Shown: in pieces, positions 50,400 through 59,352 of the stretch
How positions within the stretch are numbered: the first letter of the stretch is position 1
Layout: the number at the start of each line of letters is the position of its first letter
NCBI GenBank assembly: GCA_934408585.1
Contig: CAKRVA010000003.1
Coordinates: 305,109 to 369,108 of the forward strand
Direction: 5' to 3'
DNA from: an uncultured Lachnospiraceae bacterium
GTDB lineage: Bacteria; Bacillota; Clostridia; Lachnospirales; Lachnospiraceae
Length of the DNA stretch: 64,000 nt
Translations under genes and position numbers: made by a program
Notes under the pieces: model-generated
What the model was told of the DNA's origin: nothing
Databases searched by the model: none
The model's input: only the letters and a program-made list of their open reading frames with translations

Positions 50400-53300
50400 G
50401 GTTTTTTTCTTTCTTTTTTGCCCTAAAACAAGAATTACGATTATGGCAATGCACAAAACCGACAGACCGGCAATCAGCCAGACCGGAATCGGTCTTTTTG
50501 TCTCTTCCACACACGAGAAAATAAAGCTGCTCTTATCGGCATCAAATACTACATAACTTCCATCTGTACTTGTTTTCTGCTCTTTCCATGTCCCGTCTTC
50601 ATAAAAATAAATGACCGGATGCGTAATTTCTTCCTTGGGCAGATACCGGAACCGGTACGGACCATCATAATCCGTTGTAAGCTTTACCTGAAAACACTCT
50701 GCAACTGTCTCTCCATCCTCCGGATACGCGTCAATCTCGCGCAATGTAAAGCTGTCTTCCGGTGCGAAAACGCCTTCTGCCAATGCTTTTGGCATACCTT
50801 TTTCTTCGGATTGCGCTTCCAGGCTTGTAATGTACTCGGTATATACCGCTTCTATCGTCTGATCAAACGTGATGTTCTTTCTGTTAAAATCCGCCCATGC
50901 TCCGGAATGTCCTTCTTTCTCCGGAACGCTGGGAAGTTCCTTCTCATCAAAATCGCCTCCGTAATCCAAAGTTATCTGCTTAATCTGGACGTCCTCCGCC
51001 ACAAAAGTCAGTACAATCTTGCGAAATACGGAAGGAAGCTCCGGAAGTTCTATAAACTCTTTATAGTTCTTTGGTTCTGCCTTTCCGGAATAACTGATTC
51101 CATCGATTCCGGGTGGACACCCTTCCACAAAATAATTGTTCTCTATCGTTCCTTCTCCGGAATCTGCAATGTATTCCGAAGTATCAGTTGTACCCGCGAT
51201 GGAACCAAGGTCATATTCGCCCTCCTGAATCTCAATCATGCTATAACAATCTATAATCGTTTTTCCGGTTCCCGCGATTCCTCCAATCTTACTGTTTCCG
51301 GATAATGCACATTTGGCACTGCTCTTACGAATCGTACCGGTACTTGCTCCGGCAATTCCACCGACATTATCTTTATCACTCTGAACAGAACCGGTATTCA
51401 GACATTCCATAACACTGCCTAATACCATGTTTCCAACAATTCCGCCGGCACAGTCCTTCTTTCCTTCTACCGGTCCACGGTTCGTACATTCGCGCACTAC
51501 AATACGCTCTTTATACTTGACATTTAATGTCGTTGTATCGTTATTCAGATTCAAATCATCCTCGGGGTCCAGATTATTTTCTCTTGACATGGACCCTGCA
51601 ATACCTCCGAGGTTCAGATCCCCATAAATATGTCCGTAATTGCTACAGTTAAAAAGCTTTCCTTCGGTATCCGTAATTGTATCTTCATCTGAAATATCGG
51701 AGAAAATATCATCGGTATCTGTCGTATCATCCTCGGTAATGATATTGGTTATTACATTCACTTCATCATTGATTTTCTGAAAATCATCCAGCAAAATCTG
51801 GTTCTTATCATCCAACAGTGAATTCAGGACCCGCATATCATTTATAATATTGGAAAAATTACTGCTCAGAGAATTCCGTGCCGAAGCAATTCTCACGCTC
51901 GTACGGTCTGCCTGGCTGCGAAGCTCACTCTCTGCTCCACGCAAAATGCGGTTTGCATTGTCGTACGCATCATTCTGCGCATCATTGATTTCCTTTTCAA
52001 TCGCATCTTTATCAATCTGATCCCAGATATCATAAGAGGGAAAATCATAGCCGCTCGTTGGCAATGGCCAGGGTGTTCTGGTTGCGGTCGGCGTAGGTGT
52101 TTCCGTTGGGGTCGGAGTCGGTGTCTTCACACCTCCTTCACCGCCTCCAGGTTCAGACATCCTTACCGGCAATTCATATGTTTCTGTTTCCACTCTGTCA
52201 AATGTTCTCGGGTCGGATATTCCAGGCAAACGTGCTCCTCCCTCTCCACCACCTGTTACCGGCGTCGGTGTAACCGTTGGTGTAGGTGTTGGCGTTTCGG
52301 TCGGCGTTGCTTCCGGTGTCTCCGTTGGTGTCGCCGTTACCGTTGGCGTTGGAAACTTTTCAACAAAATCAAGCGAAACAGGGTCCGGTGTCGCCAGCTC
52401 CGGTAATTCCAAAGAATTTGCAAGGTTTCCGTAATCATTACTTAAATCGTCCGCAATACTTTCTACCGCATGCTGCGCGCCTTCTACAGAATTCAGCAGA
52501 CGGTCTATCTGTGATGTCAGTTCAGAAGATGCGGTGCTTGCATCTGCATCCATCTGTGAAACCAGATCATGAAGAACCGGAAACTCCTTCCGCAGTTTTT
52601 CCAGCTTGTCCTCCTGATACTCCATCTCACTGCTCGGTTCCATCTGTCCGGCAACACCGCCGACATCCTTTCTTCCGTGCAGTTCGCCATAATTAATGCT
52701 ATCCTTAATAAATCCGGTCTGGCTTCCGGCAATTCCTCCTACGTTATATCCCACATGCTGATAACCAACATCACCATTGTTTACACAGGATAAAATAACT
52801 CCTTCATTTCTTCCTGTCACTCCGCCGATATCCGTCACGGATGCAACATTTTCCGTACTCAGCAAATCACGTACCGTCAACGTCTGAATATCAATCTTGT
52901 TATCCTGCGCACTTGTATTTACCGCACTACCGTTATTGCAGCTCACGATACCGCCCTTGTTTGTTCCTACAAGACCACCGACCATATGACTGCCGGTCAC
53001 ACTTCCTGCACTATAGCAGGAATCCAATATTCCTTTGACCTCATTAATACCCGCAAGGCCTCCTACGTTATCACTTCCGGAAACCGTACCATTCACACGG
53101 CAATTACTCAGATAGCCATTGTTCTGTCCGGCAAAAAGGCCGGCGCCACTTTGCTTGCTATCGGTAGTAATGATACCATCCACTGCCAAATCATATATTT
53201 CACCTGTTTCCTGCACATACCGGAAACACCCCAGGAAATCGTTATCTCCTTTTATTTCAATTCCTTTTAAAATATGATTATCGCCAAAAAATACACCACC

Positions 53301-53600
53301 AAATGTCGGTATCGGGGTAAAATCCTCTCCCGAAAAATCCAGGTCATTCTCAAGAATAACCACTTTTCCAACGGACCAGCTATCTAGTCTGCAGTTTTCC
53401 GCCAAAGCACGGAAATCATCTAAGGTACGAATTCTTACCGCTTCTTCCAGATTAAGATTTTCCTGTTTCTGATGCTCTGATATGGTTTCTTCTGTTACTG
53501 CCGGTTCCGCATGAGCCATCATGACTTCCATTCCGTTACAAAGGAAAAGTGCCAGACAGCATATTCCTGCAATCAATCGTACAATTCCTTTATGCTTCAT
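50385..53600 (-). CDS. Large surface protein with GLUG repeats
   Basis: 1071 residues. A signal peptide (IVRLIAGICCLALFLCNG) is followed by many GLUG-type repeats of the form VGGLAG-N-x-G, in two blocks (about residues 150-330 and 660-830). Between them lie a helical region and a Pro/Thr-rich linker with TPTPTVTPTP. The C terminus has a membrane helix (VWLIAGLSVLCIAIIVILVL) and a basic tail. The start at 53600 (MKHKGIVRL) has AAGGAAG upstream and overlaps the RND gene by 11 bases, so it is coupled to it. Probably a cell-surface adhesin or a partner of the transporter; there is no sortase motif. Confidence 0.8.
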   Translation of the reverse strand: MKHKGIVRLIAGICCLALFLCNGMEVMMAHAEPAVTEETISEHQKQENLNLEEAVRIRTLDDFRALAENCRLDSWSVGKVVILENDLDFSGEDFTPIPTFGGVFFGDNHILKGIEIKGDNDFLGCFRYVQETGEIYDLAVDGIITTDSKQSGAGLFAGQNNGYLSNCRVNGTVSGSDNVGGLAGINEVKGILDSCYSAGSVTGSHMVGGLVGTNKGGIVSCNNGSAVNTSAQDNKIDIQTLTVRDLLSTENVASVTDIGGVTGRNEGVILSCVNNGDVGYQHVGYNVGGIAGSQTGFIKDSINYGELHGRKDVGGVAGQMEPSSEMEYQEDKLEKLRKEFPVLHDLVSQMDADASTASSELTSQIDRLLNSVEGAQHAVESIADDLSNDYGNLANSLELPELATPDPVSLDFVEKFPTPTVTATPTETPEATPTETPTPTPTVTPTPVTGGGEGGARLPGISDPRTFDRVETETYELPVRMSEPGGGEGGVKTPTPTPTETPTPTATRTPWPLPTSGYDFPSYDIWDQIDKDAIEKEINDAQNDAYDNANRILRGAESELRSQADRTSVRIASARNSLSSNFSNIINDMRVLNSLLDDKNQILLDDFQKINDEVNVITNIITEDDTTDTDDIFSDISDEDTITDTEGKLFNCSNYGHIYGDLNLGGIAGSMSRENNLDPEDDLNLNNDTTTLNVKYKERIVVRECTNRGPVEGKKDCAGGIVGNMVLGSVMECLNTGSVQSDKDNVGGIAGASTGTIRKSSAKCALSGNSKIGGIAGTGKTIIDCYSMIEIQEGEYDLGSIAGTTDTSEYIADSGEGTIENNYFVEGCPPGIDGISYSGKAEPKNYKEFIELPELPSVFRKIVLTFVAEDVQIKQITLDYGGDFDEKELPSVPEKEGHSGAWADFNRKNITFDQTIEAVYTEYITSLEAQSEEKGMPKALAEGVFAPEDSFTLREIDAYPEDGETVAECFQVKLTTDYDGPYRFRYLPKEEITHPVIYFYEDGTWKEQKTSTDGSYVVFDADKSSFIFSCVEETKRPIPVWLIAGLSVLCIAIIVILVLGQKRKKKTRASS

Positions 53601-56100
53601 GTTCTGCACTTCCTTTCTCTTCTGCAATTTCTGCTTCCTGCTGAGTCGCTGCATCTTCACCGGACCCGGTTGTTGTTTCTCCATCCACGGTTTCTGCATT
53701 TCCGGAAACCAGAACGACATTCATATCACCACGAATAAAGCCACTGAAATTTCCATCGAGAGTACCATTTACCTGTCCTCTCAGACGTCCCTGGACTCTT
53801 GTGAGTCCGGTAAAGTTCTGTGGAGACAAATTAATCTTATTTAATTCAAAGCTGGTATGTTCAATAATGCTGTCACCCAGAATTAAAATCTGTGGAAGTA
53901 CTGCCAATACCAGAACAATCGATATCAAAGTTCCGCGGCTTAAGCAATCACCAATTGCTGCAATAACCGGATTGGAAGTCAGCACTGCAATCAGGGCACC
54001 TGCCACCGCCAAAATAGAACCTGATGTAAAAATTGTCGGGAACGATTCATTCAATGCAGTGATAATTGCCTGTTTGGGTTTCATTTCCTTCTTTAAATCT
54101 GTATAATGGCTGGAAATTACAATTGCATAGTCAATGTTCGCACCCATCTGAATCGCATTTACAATCAGATAACTCAGGAAATATAATGGTTTATTCTGTA
54201 AATACGGGAACGAGAAGTTAATCCAGATACTTCCCTGAATTACTACAATCAGCAATACCGGAAGACCTGCGGATTTAAACGTAAACAACAGTACCAGGAT
54301 AACAAACAATGCGGACAGGATACTGATAATCAGGTTATCCGTATTAAAGGAGGATGATAAATCATAGTCACTCGTTGAATTTCCGACAACATATATTTCA
54401 CTCCGGTCATAATACTTTGCCACATCCTGATGAATGACTTCCAGGAAGTCAAAGGTTTCCTGGCTCTCCTCCGGGAGATTTAAATAAACAACAAGACGTG
54501 AATAATCGTCACTTTGCAGCTGGAGCTGTGCCTTCTCCAACTGGTCAAACAAATCATCCAGTGTATCCTGGATATCTCCATCCAACGTAATATTATCTGT
54601 TTCCATCTGTTCTTTTAAGAACATAAACATATCAAATAATGGAACCTGATAATTCTCAATTCCATTCAAAATTTTTCCATACTGGTCATCATTCACGGCA
54701 TATGCCGTATAAAGCAGATTTGCCATCTCATATTCAATGCCCGCAAGTTCCGAGAATTCCCTCGGATTCAGCGCATCCGTCAATACATATCCATCCAGTG
54801 CTTCGATATTGGCAAGTCCCATAGCGGATTTTACTTCCGGATGCTCTTCGAGTGCTTTTAATACTTTTCCCTCTTTCTGGTAACTTCCGGACGGCAAAAT
54901 AATTGCTACCATATTATTCGTACCAAATGTATTTTTTATCTTCTGATGTGCAATCTGGCTTTCGCTCTGCTTTGTGGTAACAAGATCCGTATAGCTGTAA
55001 CAATATGGACATTTATTGGCAAAGAAAAATGTCACAACTACAATTCCAACAAAAATCGGTGGAACAATAAATCTTGTCATTACGTCAAATTTTCCGATGA
55101 CGGTAATCGGTGGAATCAGATTTTTATGCTTTGTCTTATCAATCAGCTTACTGAACAGCATTAACAGTCCCGGCATCAGGGTAAATACCGATAACAGACT
55201 CAGCATAATTGCTTTAATCAATACTACCGCTAAGTCCATACCAATTCTGAAATGCATAAATCCCAGCGCTGCCAGACCGGAAATCGTTGTCAGGGAAGAA
55301 GCTGAAATTTCGGGAATTGCTTTACTCAACGCTACAATACAGGCTTCTCTTGATGGGAGCGTCTGATGCTCATCTGAAAAACGATGGCACAGAATAATGG
55401 CATAATCAATAGCAAGTGCAAGCTGTAACACTACCGTTACGGAATTTGATACGAAAGAAATCGTTCCACATAAAAAGTTCGTACCCATATTCAAAATGGC
55501 TGCAACACCAAACGTTGCAATCAGAACAGGTACTTCTGCGTAGGACCTGGAAGTCAGAGTAAGTACCACCACAATAATTATTGCTGCAATGACTACAATT
55601 ACCTGCATTTCGGATTGAAGATCTGCTGCCGTATCATTTCCTACTTCAGAATCAAAATAAACATCATATTCCTTCAGAAGGTCTTTCAGTTCGTCCATCG
55701 CCTGCAAACTGATTTCATCCGTAGCCGTTCCTTCAAACGTGACATCAAACAACGCCGTTGAATCATGATAATGGTCTTCCGTACGGTCAAGTGCTGCTTC
55801 CGAAATACCATCGATTGCTTCCATTTCTTCCTGAAGTTCTTCTGCATGCTCGTAAGAAATATTTGAAACCATAACACGCGCGGAACCATATGTAACAAAT
55901 TCTTCATCCATGACGGTTAAGCCACGCCTTGTTTCCGTAGTTTCCGGCAGATATTTTGTAATATCGTTTTCAACCTTAACCCAGCCATTCGCGAAACAAC
56001 AGAACACAATCGCAAATATATATAGTAAAAAGAACAGGTTACGCTTATCTACAATAAACGTTGCGAGTTTTTCAATCGGAGTTGTTTTATTTTCACTCAT
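53590..56100 (-). CDS. RND/MMPL family transporter
   Basis: 836 residues with the MMPL/SSD layout. One N-terminal membrane helix precedes a large extracytoplasmic domain (DITKYLPETTETRRGL). Six helices include LALAIDYAIILCHRF, and a second extracytoplasmic domain and six further helices include MGANIDYAIVISSHY. The acidic residues in the DYA motifs carry protons. The C-terminal cytoplasmic tail is acidic (EEDAATQQEAEIAEEKGSAE-like). It is coupled to the GLUG surface protein gene. Members export lipids, siderophores or peptides; the substrate here is unknown. Confidence 0.88.
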   Translation of the reverse strand: MSENKTTPIEKLATFIVDKRNLFFLLYIFAIVFCCFANGWVKVENDITKYLPETTETRRGLTVMDEEFVTYGSARVMVSNISYEHAEELQEEMEAIDGISEAALDRTEDHYHDSTALFDVTFEGTATDEISLQAMDELKDLLKEYDVYFDSEVGNDTAADLQSEMQVIVVIAAIIIVVVLTLTSRSYAEVPVLIATFGVAAILNMGTNFLCGTISFVSNSVTVVLQLALAIDYAIILCHRFSDEHQTLPSREACIVALSKAIPEISASSLTTISGLAALGFMHFRIGMDLAVVLIKAIMLSLLSVFTLMPGLLMLFSKLIDKTKHKNLIPPITVIGKFDVMTRFIVPPIFVGIVVVTFFFANKCPYCYSYTDLVTTKQSESQIAHQKIKNTFGTNNMVAIILPSGSYQKEGKVLKALEEHPEVKSAMGLANIEALDGYVLTDALNPREFSELAGIEYEMANLLYTAYAVNDDQYGKILNGIENYQVPLFDMFMFLKEQMETDNITLDGDIQDTLDDLFDQLEKAQLQLQSDDYSRLVVYLNLPEESQETFDFLEVIHQDVAKYYDRSEIYVVGNSTSDYDLSSSFNTDNLIISILSALFVILVLLFTFKSAGLPVLLIVVIQGSIWINFSFPYLQNKPLYFLSYLIVNAIQMGANIDYAIVISSHYTDLKKEMKPKQAIITALNESFPTIFTSGSILAVAGALIAVLTSNPVIAAIGDCLSRGTLISIVLVLAVLPQILILGDSIIEHTSFELNKINLSPQNFTGLTRVQGRLRGQVNGTLDGNFSGFIRGDMNVVLVSGNAETVDGETTTGSGEDAATQQEAEIAEEKGSAEHEA

Positions 56101-56235
56101 GCCTTCACATTCCTTTCAATTTTTTCAATATTATGAAATATTTTTTTTAAAAAAACAATAGACAAAACTGATAATTTGTATTAAAAAGGATATGATAGGT
56201 TTATATAGAAAGAAAAACAGATAGGAGGAATCATT

Positions 56236-56427
56236 ATGGCTCAAATCACAAAAGACATGACCATTGGAGAAATATTAAGAACAAACCCTAACGTTGCACC
56301 TATTCTTATGGAAGCAGGTATGCATTGCTTAGGTTGTCCTTCTGCTCAGGGAGAAACACTTGAAGAAGCTGCTATGGTTCACGGAATGGACATCAACGCA
56401 TTAATGACTCAGATTGAGGCTCTGTAA
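56236..56427 (+). CDS. DUF1858 protein (hybrid-cluster-associated disulfide type)
   Basis: 63 residues. MTIGEILRTNPNVAPILMEAGMHCLGCPSAQGETLEEAA is the DUF1858 fold with its CLGC redox cysteine pair, known from proteins associated with hybrid cluster and redox enzymes. AGGAGG precedes the ATG. It is followed by a ferredoxin gene on the same strand, suggesting a shared redox role. Confidence 0.88.
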   Translation: MAQITKDMTIGEILRTNPNVAPILMEAGMHCLGCPSAQGETLEEAAMVHGMDINALMTQIEAL

Positions 56428-56561
56428 AAAAATACCACCATAACATAGACATATTATAATCAAAATTATACTTGTAATAAAAAACTTTTTATATTACAAT
56501 GATAGGGAATTGATAATTTATTATCAATATATTCACGCAGAACATGAAGGAGGTTATGAAT

Positions 56562-56732
56562 ATGGCATACGTTATTGGTGATTCTTGTATTTCTTGCGGA
56601 GCATGTGCAGGTCAGTGTCCTGTAGGCGCTATTGCTGAAGGAGATGGCAAGTTCGAAATCGATCCTAACACATGTATCAGCTGTGGTTCTTGTGCAGGTG
56701 GATGCCCTGTAGGTGCTATTTCTGAAGAATAA
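56562..56732 (+). CDS. 2[4Fe-4S] ferredoxin
   Basis: 56 residues of clostridial ferredoxin type with two motifs CISCGACAGQCPVGA and CISCGSCAGGCPVGA. Both clusters are complete. The start at 56562 (MAYVIGD) has AGGAGG 8 bases upstream. It is the low-potential electron carrier that enzymes such as IorAB would reduce. A terminator follows. Confidence 0.96.
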   Translation: MAYVIGDSCISCGACAGQCPVGAIAEGDGKFEIDPNTCISCGSCAGGCPVGAISEE

Positions 56733-56743
56733 AATTTAAGAAT

Positions 56744-56782
56744 AAAAAGAGAGATTCTTACGAAGGAATCTCTCTTTTTTCT
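56744..56782. terminator. Bidirectional terminator between ferredoxin and merR-like genes
   Basis: Arms AAAAAGAGAGATTC and GAATCTCTCTTTTT enclose an 8-base loop. On the minus strand the 5' arm overlaps the last codons of the MerR-like gene. Confidence 0.88.
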
Positions 56783-57393
56783 TTTAACTTTTCCCAGATT
56801 GGCTGCCGTTTTTTATGTGTATAATTTCGAAGCAGTGAATCCAGCTGCTTATAATGCTCCTCGGTCCGCGCCTCACGTCCCGCCTCTCTTTCATCTTCAC
56901 GTTCCTCCTGCAGCCGGAACTGATAGTCCAGCTCTTTCAAAACACTGTTCTTAACTTCCTGTACAATTTCCTGACAAATATTTTCATTATTACTTTGTAC
57001 GGCATCTGCAATCATACTATGTAATAATTGTTGTAAACGCATACTTTTTTCGGCACGTGTTTCCTGTACTCCGGTTTCTTCTACCGGACGCACTGCTGTT
57101 TCCGTGACAGGCAGGACTTCACCCTTTTTTACCATTAAAACATGTCTGGTTCCGATTTCTCCGACTTCCCCCTTTAGAACGCTTCGTATTGCTTTTAATT
57201 GCAGTCCCTGGTCCTTTAATTCCTTAATATGCTGAAACTGCTTAATGTCTTCTTCGGTATAAAACCTGTGTCCCATTTCATTCCTCTTTACCGGAAGTTG
57301 AAGTTCCTCTTCCCAGTACCTTAATACATGGGCCTCCACTTTCACATTTTTTGCCGCATCTGAAATCATATAAATTTTCTCGGTCTGCATCAT
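56758..57393 (-). CDS. MerR family transcriptional regulator
   Basis: 211 residues. The N-terminal winged helix (YMISDAAKNVKVEAHVLRYWEEEL, GHRFYTEEDIKQFQHIKELKDQGL) is of MerR type. The rest is charged and coiled-coil, without effector-binding cysteines, and ends in basic helices. AAAGGAGG precedes the ATG. Next to dnaB-rplI-gdpP. Its target and signal are unknown. Confidence 0.88.
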   Translation of the reverse strand: MMQTEKIYMISDAAKNVKVEAHVLRYWEEELQLPVKRNEMGHRFYTEEDIKQFQHIKELKDQGLQLKAIRSVLKGEVGEIGTRHVLMVKKGEVLPVTETAVRPVEETGVQETRAEKSMRLQQLLHSMIADAVQSNNENICQEIVQEVKNSVLKELDYQFRLQEEREDEREAGREARTEEHYKQLDSLLRNYTHKKRQPIWEKLKEKREIPS

Positions 57394-57492
57394 TATTCCT
57401 CCTTTTTCTGTTTCCTTCTATTCTGTGTACGGACCGTACACGCAAAAAGAGGGCAAGCTTCTATGCTCGTCCTCTTTTGTAATCATAAATAT

Positions 57493-58842
57493 TTAGTTTC
57501 TTTCCAAATTTGCAAATTTGGTATAATCCGGTAACCATACGAGTTCTACTGTACCAATCGGACCGTTTCTTTGTTTTGCAATAATAATCTCTGCAATTCC
57601 CTTCTTTTCGGTATCTTTATTATAGTAATCATCACGATAAATAAACATAACCACATCGGCATCCTGCTCGATGGCTCCTGATTCACGAAGGTCAGAAAGC
57701 ATTGGTCGGTGATCCGGCCTCTGTTCCACGGCACGGCTAAGCTGTGACAATGCAATGACCGGAACATTCAACTCTCTCGCAAGTGCTTTCAGGGAACGGG
57801 AAATATCTGATATTTCCTGCTGTCGGGAATCCGAACCTCTGCCGGAACCTGACATCAACTGCAAATAGTCTATGATAATGATTTTTAAATCATGTTCCAA
57901 TTTGTACTTACGACACTTGGAACGCAGTTCGGAAATACTGATTCCCGGCGTATCGTCAATAATCAGCTTCGATTTTCCAATGACACCGGCACTTTCAATC
58001 AATTTTTCCCATTCTGCATCCGAAAGATTTCCGGTACGCAGGTGTTGGGAATCTACTCTTGATTCCAAAGAGAACAGACGGTTTACCAGCTGTTCCTTAC
58101 TCATTTCCAGACTGAATATTGCGACACATTCGTTTAATTTGAATGCCATATGCTCTGCAATGTTCAATACAAATGCGGTTTTTCCCATAGAAGGTCTTGC
58201 TGCTACGAGAATCAAATCCGAAGGCTGCATTCCGGCGGTCCGGAAATCCAAATCCAGAAATCCCGTTGCAAGTCCTGTTACATTTCCCTGGCTCTTGGAT
58301 GCCAGTTCAATCTTGTCCATGGCATTCATAACCACCTGGCGAATCGGAACAAAGTCACCGGTATTTCGCCGCTGTACCAGTTCAAATACTCTTTTCTCAG
58401 TATCTTCAAGAATTACTTCAAGATTTTCTTTTCCCAAATAACATGTATTTGCAATTTCTTCATTTAAACGAATCATTTTTCGCAGCGTTGCCTTTTCCGC
58501 TACGATATTTGCATAATACTTAATGTTTGCGGAGGTTGGAACCGCGGTAACCAAATCACGGATAAATTCCAGACTACTTACCTCCGGAGGAACGTCCTTC
58601 TCCTTCAGACGGTCCTGGAGCGTTACCAAATCTACGGGCTTCCCCTCATCATTCAATTCCACCATAGAGTCAAAAACAACTCCATACTGCCTGCTGTAAA
58701 AATCATCCCCACAAATCATTTCAGAAGCTACGGTAATTGCTTCCTTATCCATAATCATAGCTCCAATTACAGATTGTTCGGCTTCAATACTGTGAGGCAA
58801 TACTCTTTTCAGCAAATCTTCCTGTGTTGCCGGCATTCCCAT
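57493..58842 (-). CDS. dnaB: Replicative DNA helicase DnaB
   Basis: 449 residues. N-terminal primase-interacting domain (LPHSIEAEQSVIGAMIMDKEAI), then the RecA-like motor with Walker A ARPSMGKTAF, Walker B KIIIIDYLQLM and QLSRAVEQRPDHRPMLSDLRESG. It unwinds DNA at the replication fork. 21 bases after rplI, in the conserved gdpP-rplI-dnaB order. Confidence 0.97.
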   Translation of the reverse strand: MGMPATQEDLLKRVLPHSIEAEQSVIGAMIMDKEAITVASEMICGDDFYSRQYGVVFDSMVELNDEGKPVDLVTLQDRLKEKDVPPEVSSLEFIRDLVTAVPTSANIKYYANIVAEKATLRKMIRLNEEIANTCYLGKENLEVILEDTEKRVFELVQRRNTGDFVPIRQVVMNAMDKIELASKSQGNVTGLATGFLDLDFRTAGMQPSDLILVAARPSMGKTAFVLNIAEHMAFKLNECVAIFSLEMSKEQLVNRLFSLESRVDSQHLRTGNLSDAEWEKLIESAGVIGKSKLIIDDTPGISISELRSKCRKYKLEHDLKIIIIDYLQLMSGSGRGSDSRQQEISDISRSLKALARELNVPVIALSQLSRAVEQRPDHRPMLSDLRESGAIEQDADVVMFIYRDDYYNKDTEKKGIAEIIIAKQRNGPIGTVELVWLPDYTKFANLERN

Positions 58843-58863
58843 CTAACCTCTCTTACTGTACTT

Positions 58864-59310
58864 TTAAGCTTCCTGCACTTTTACTTTAAGTGTTCCGGTT
58901 ACCTTTGGATGAAGCTTTACACCCACCTCATAGACACCAAAGCTCTTAATCGGCTCTGGAAGAATAATTTTCTTTTTATCAATTTCCTTATGGCACTGTT
59001 CTTTATATGCCACAGCGATTTCTTTGGAAGAAACAGAACCAAATGTTCTTCCGCCTTCGCCGGCTTTGATGGATACCACAACCTGATCCTTTTCCATTTC
59101 TTTGGCAAATTCCTGTGCACTCTCCAAAAGTTCCTTTGCAACCTTTTCTTCATTTGCCTTCTGAAGCTTCAAATCATTCATATTTTTTCCGTTTGCTTCC
59201 ACACCAAGCTTCTTCGGAAGTACAAAGTTTCTTGCATATCCATCATTTATATCTACAATCTGTCCTTTTTTTCCAAGGCTCTTTACATCTTCAAGCAAAA
59301 TTACTTTCAT
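58864..59310 (-). CDS. rplI: Ribosomal protein bL9
   Basis: 148 residues. MKVILLEDVKSLGKKGQIVDINDGYARNFVLPK is the invariant N-terminal domain of L9, followed by the connecting helix and C-terminal domain. Normal length. Confidence 0.98.
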   Translation of the reverse strand: MKVILLEDVKSLGKKGQIVDINDGYARNFVLPKKLGVEANGKNMNDLKLQKANEEKVAKELLESAQEFAKEMEKDQVVVSIKAGEGGRTFGSVSSKEIAVAYKEQCHKEIDKKKIILPEPIKSFGVYEVGVKLHPKVTGTLKVKVQEA

Positions 59311-59352
59311 GTTCTTTCATCCTTTCTTTTTCTATTGTATTCTGACAAGTGC

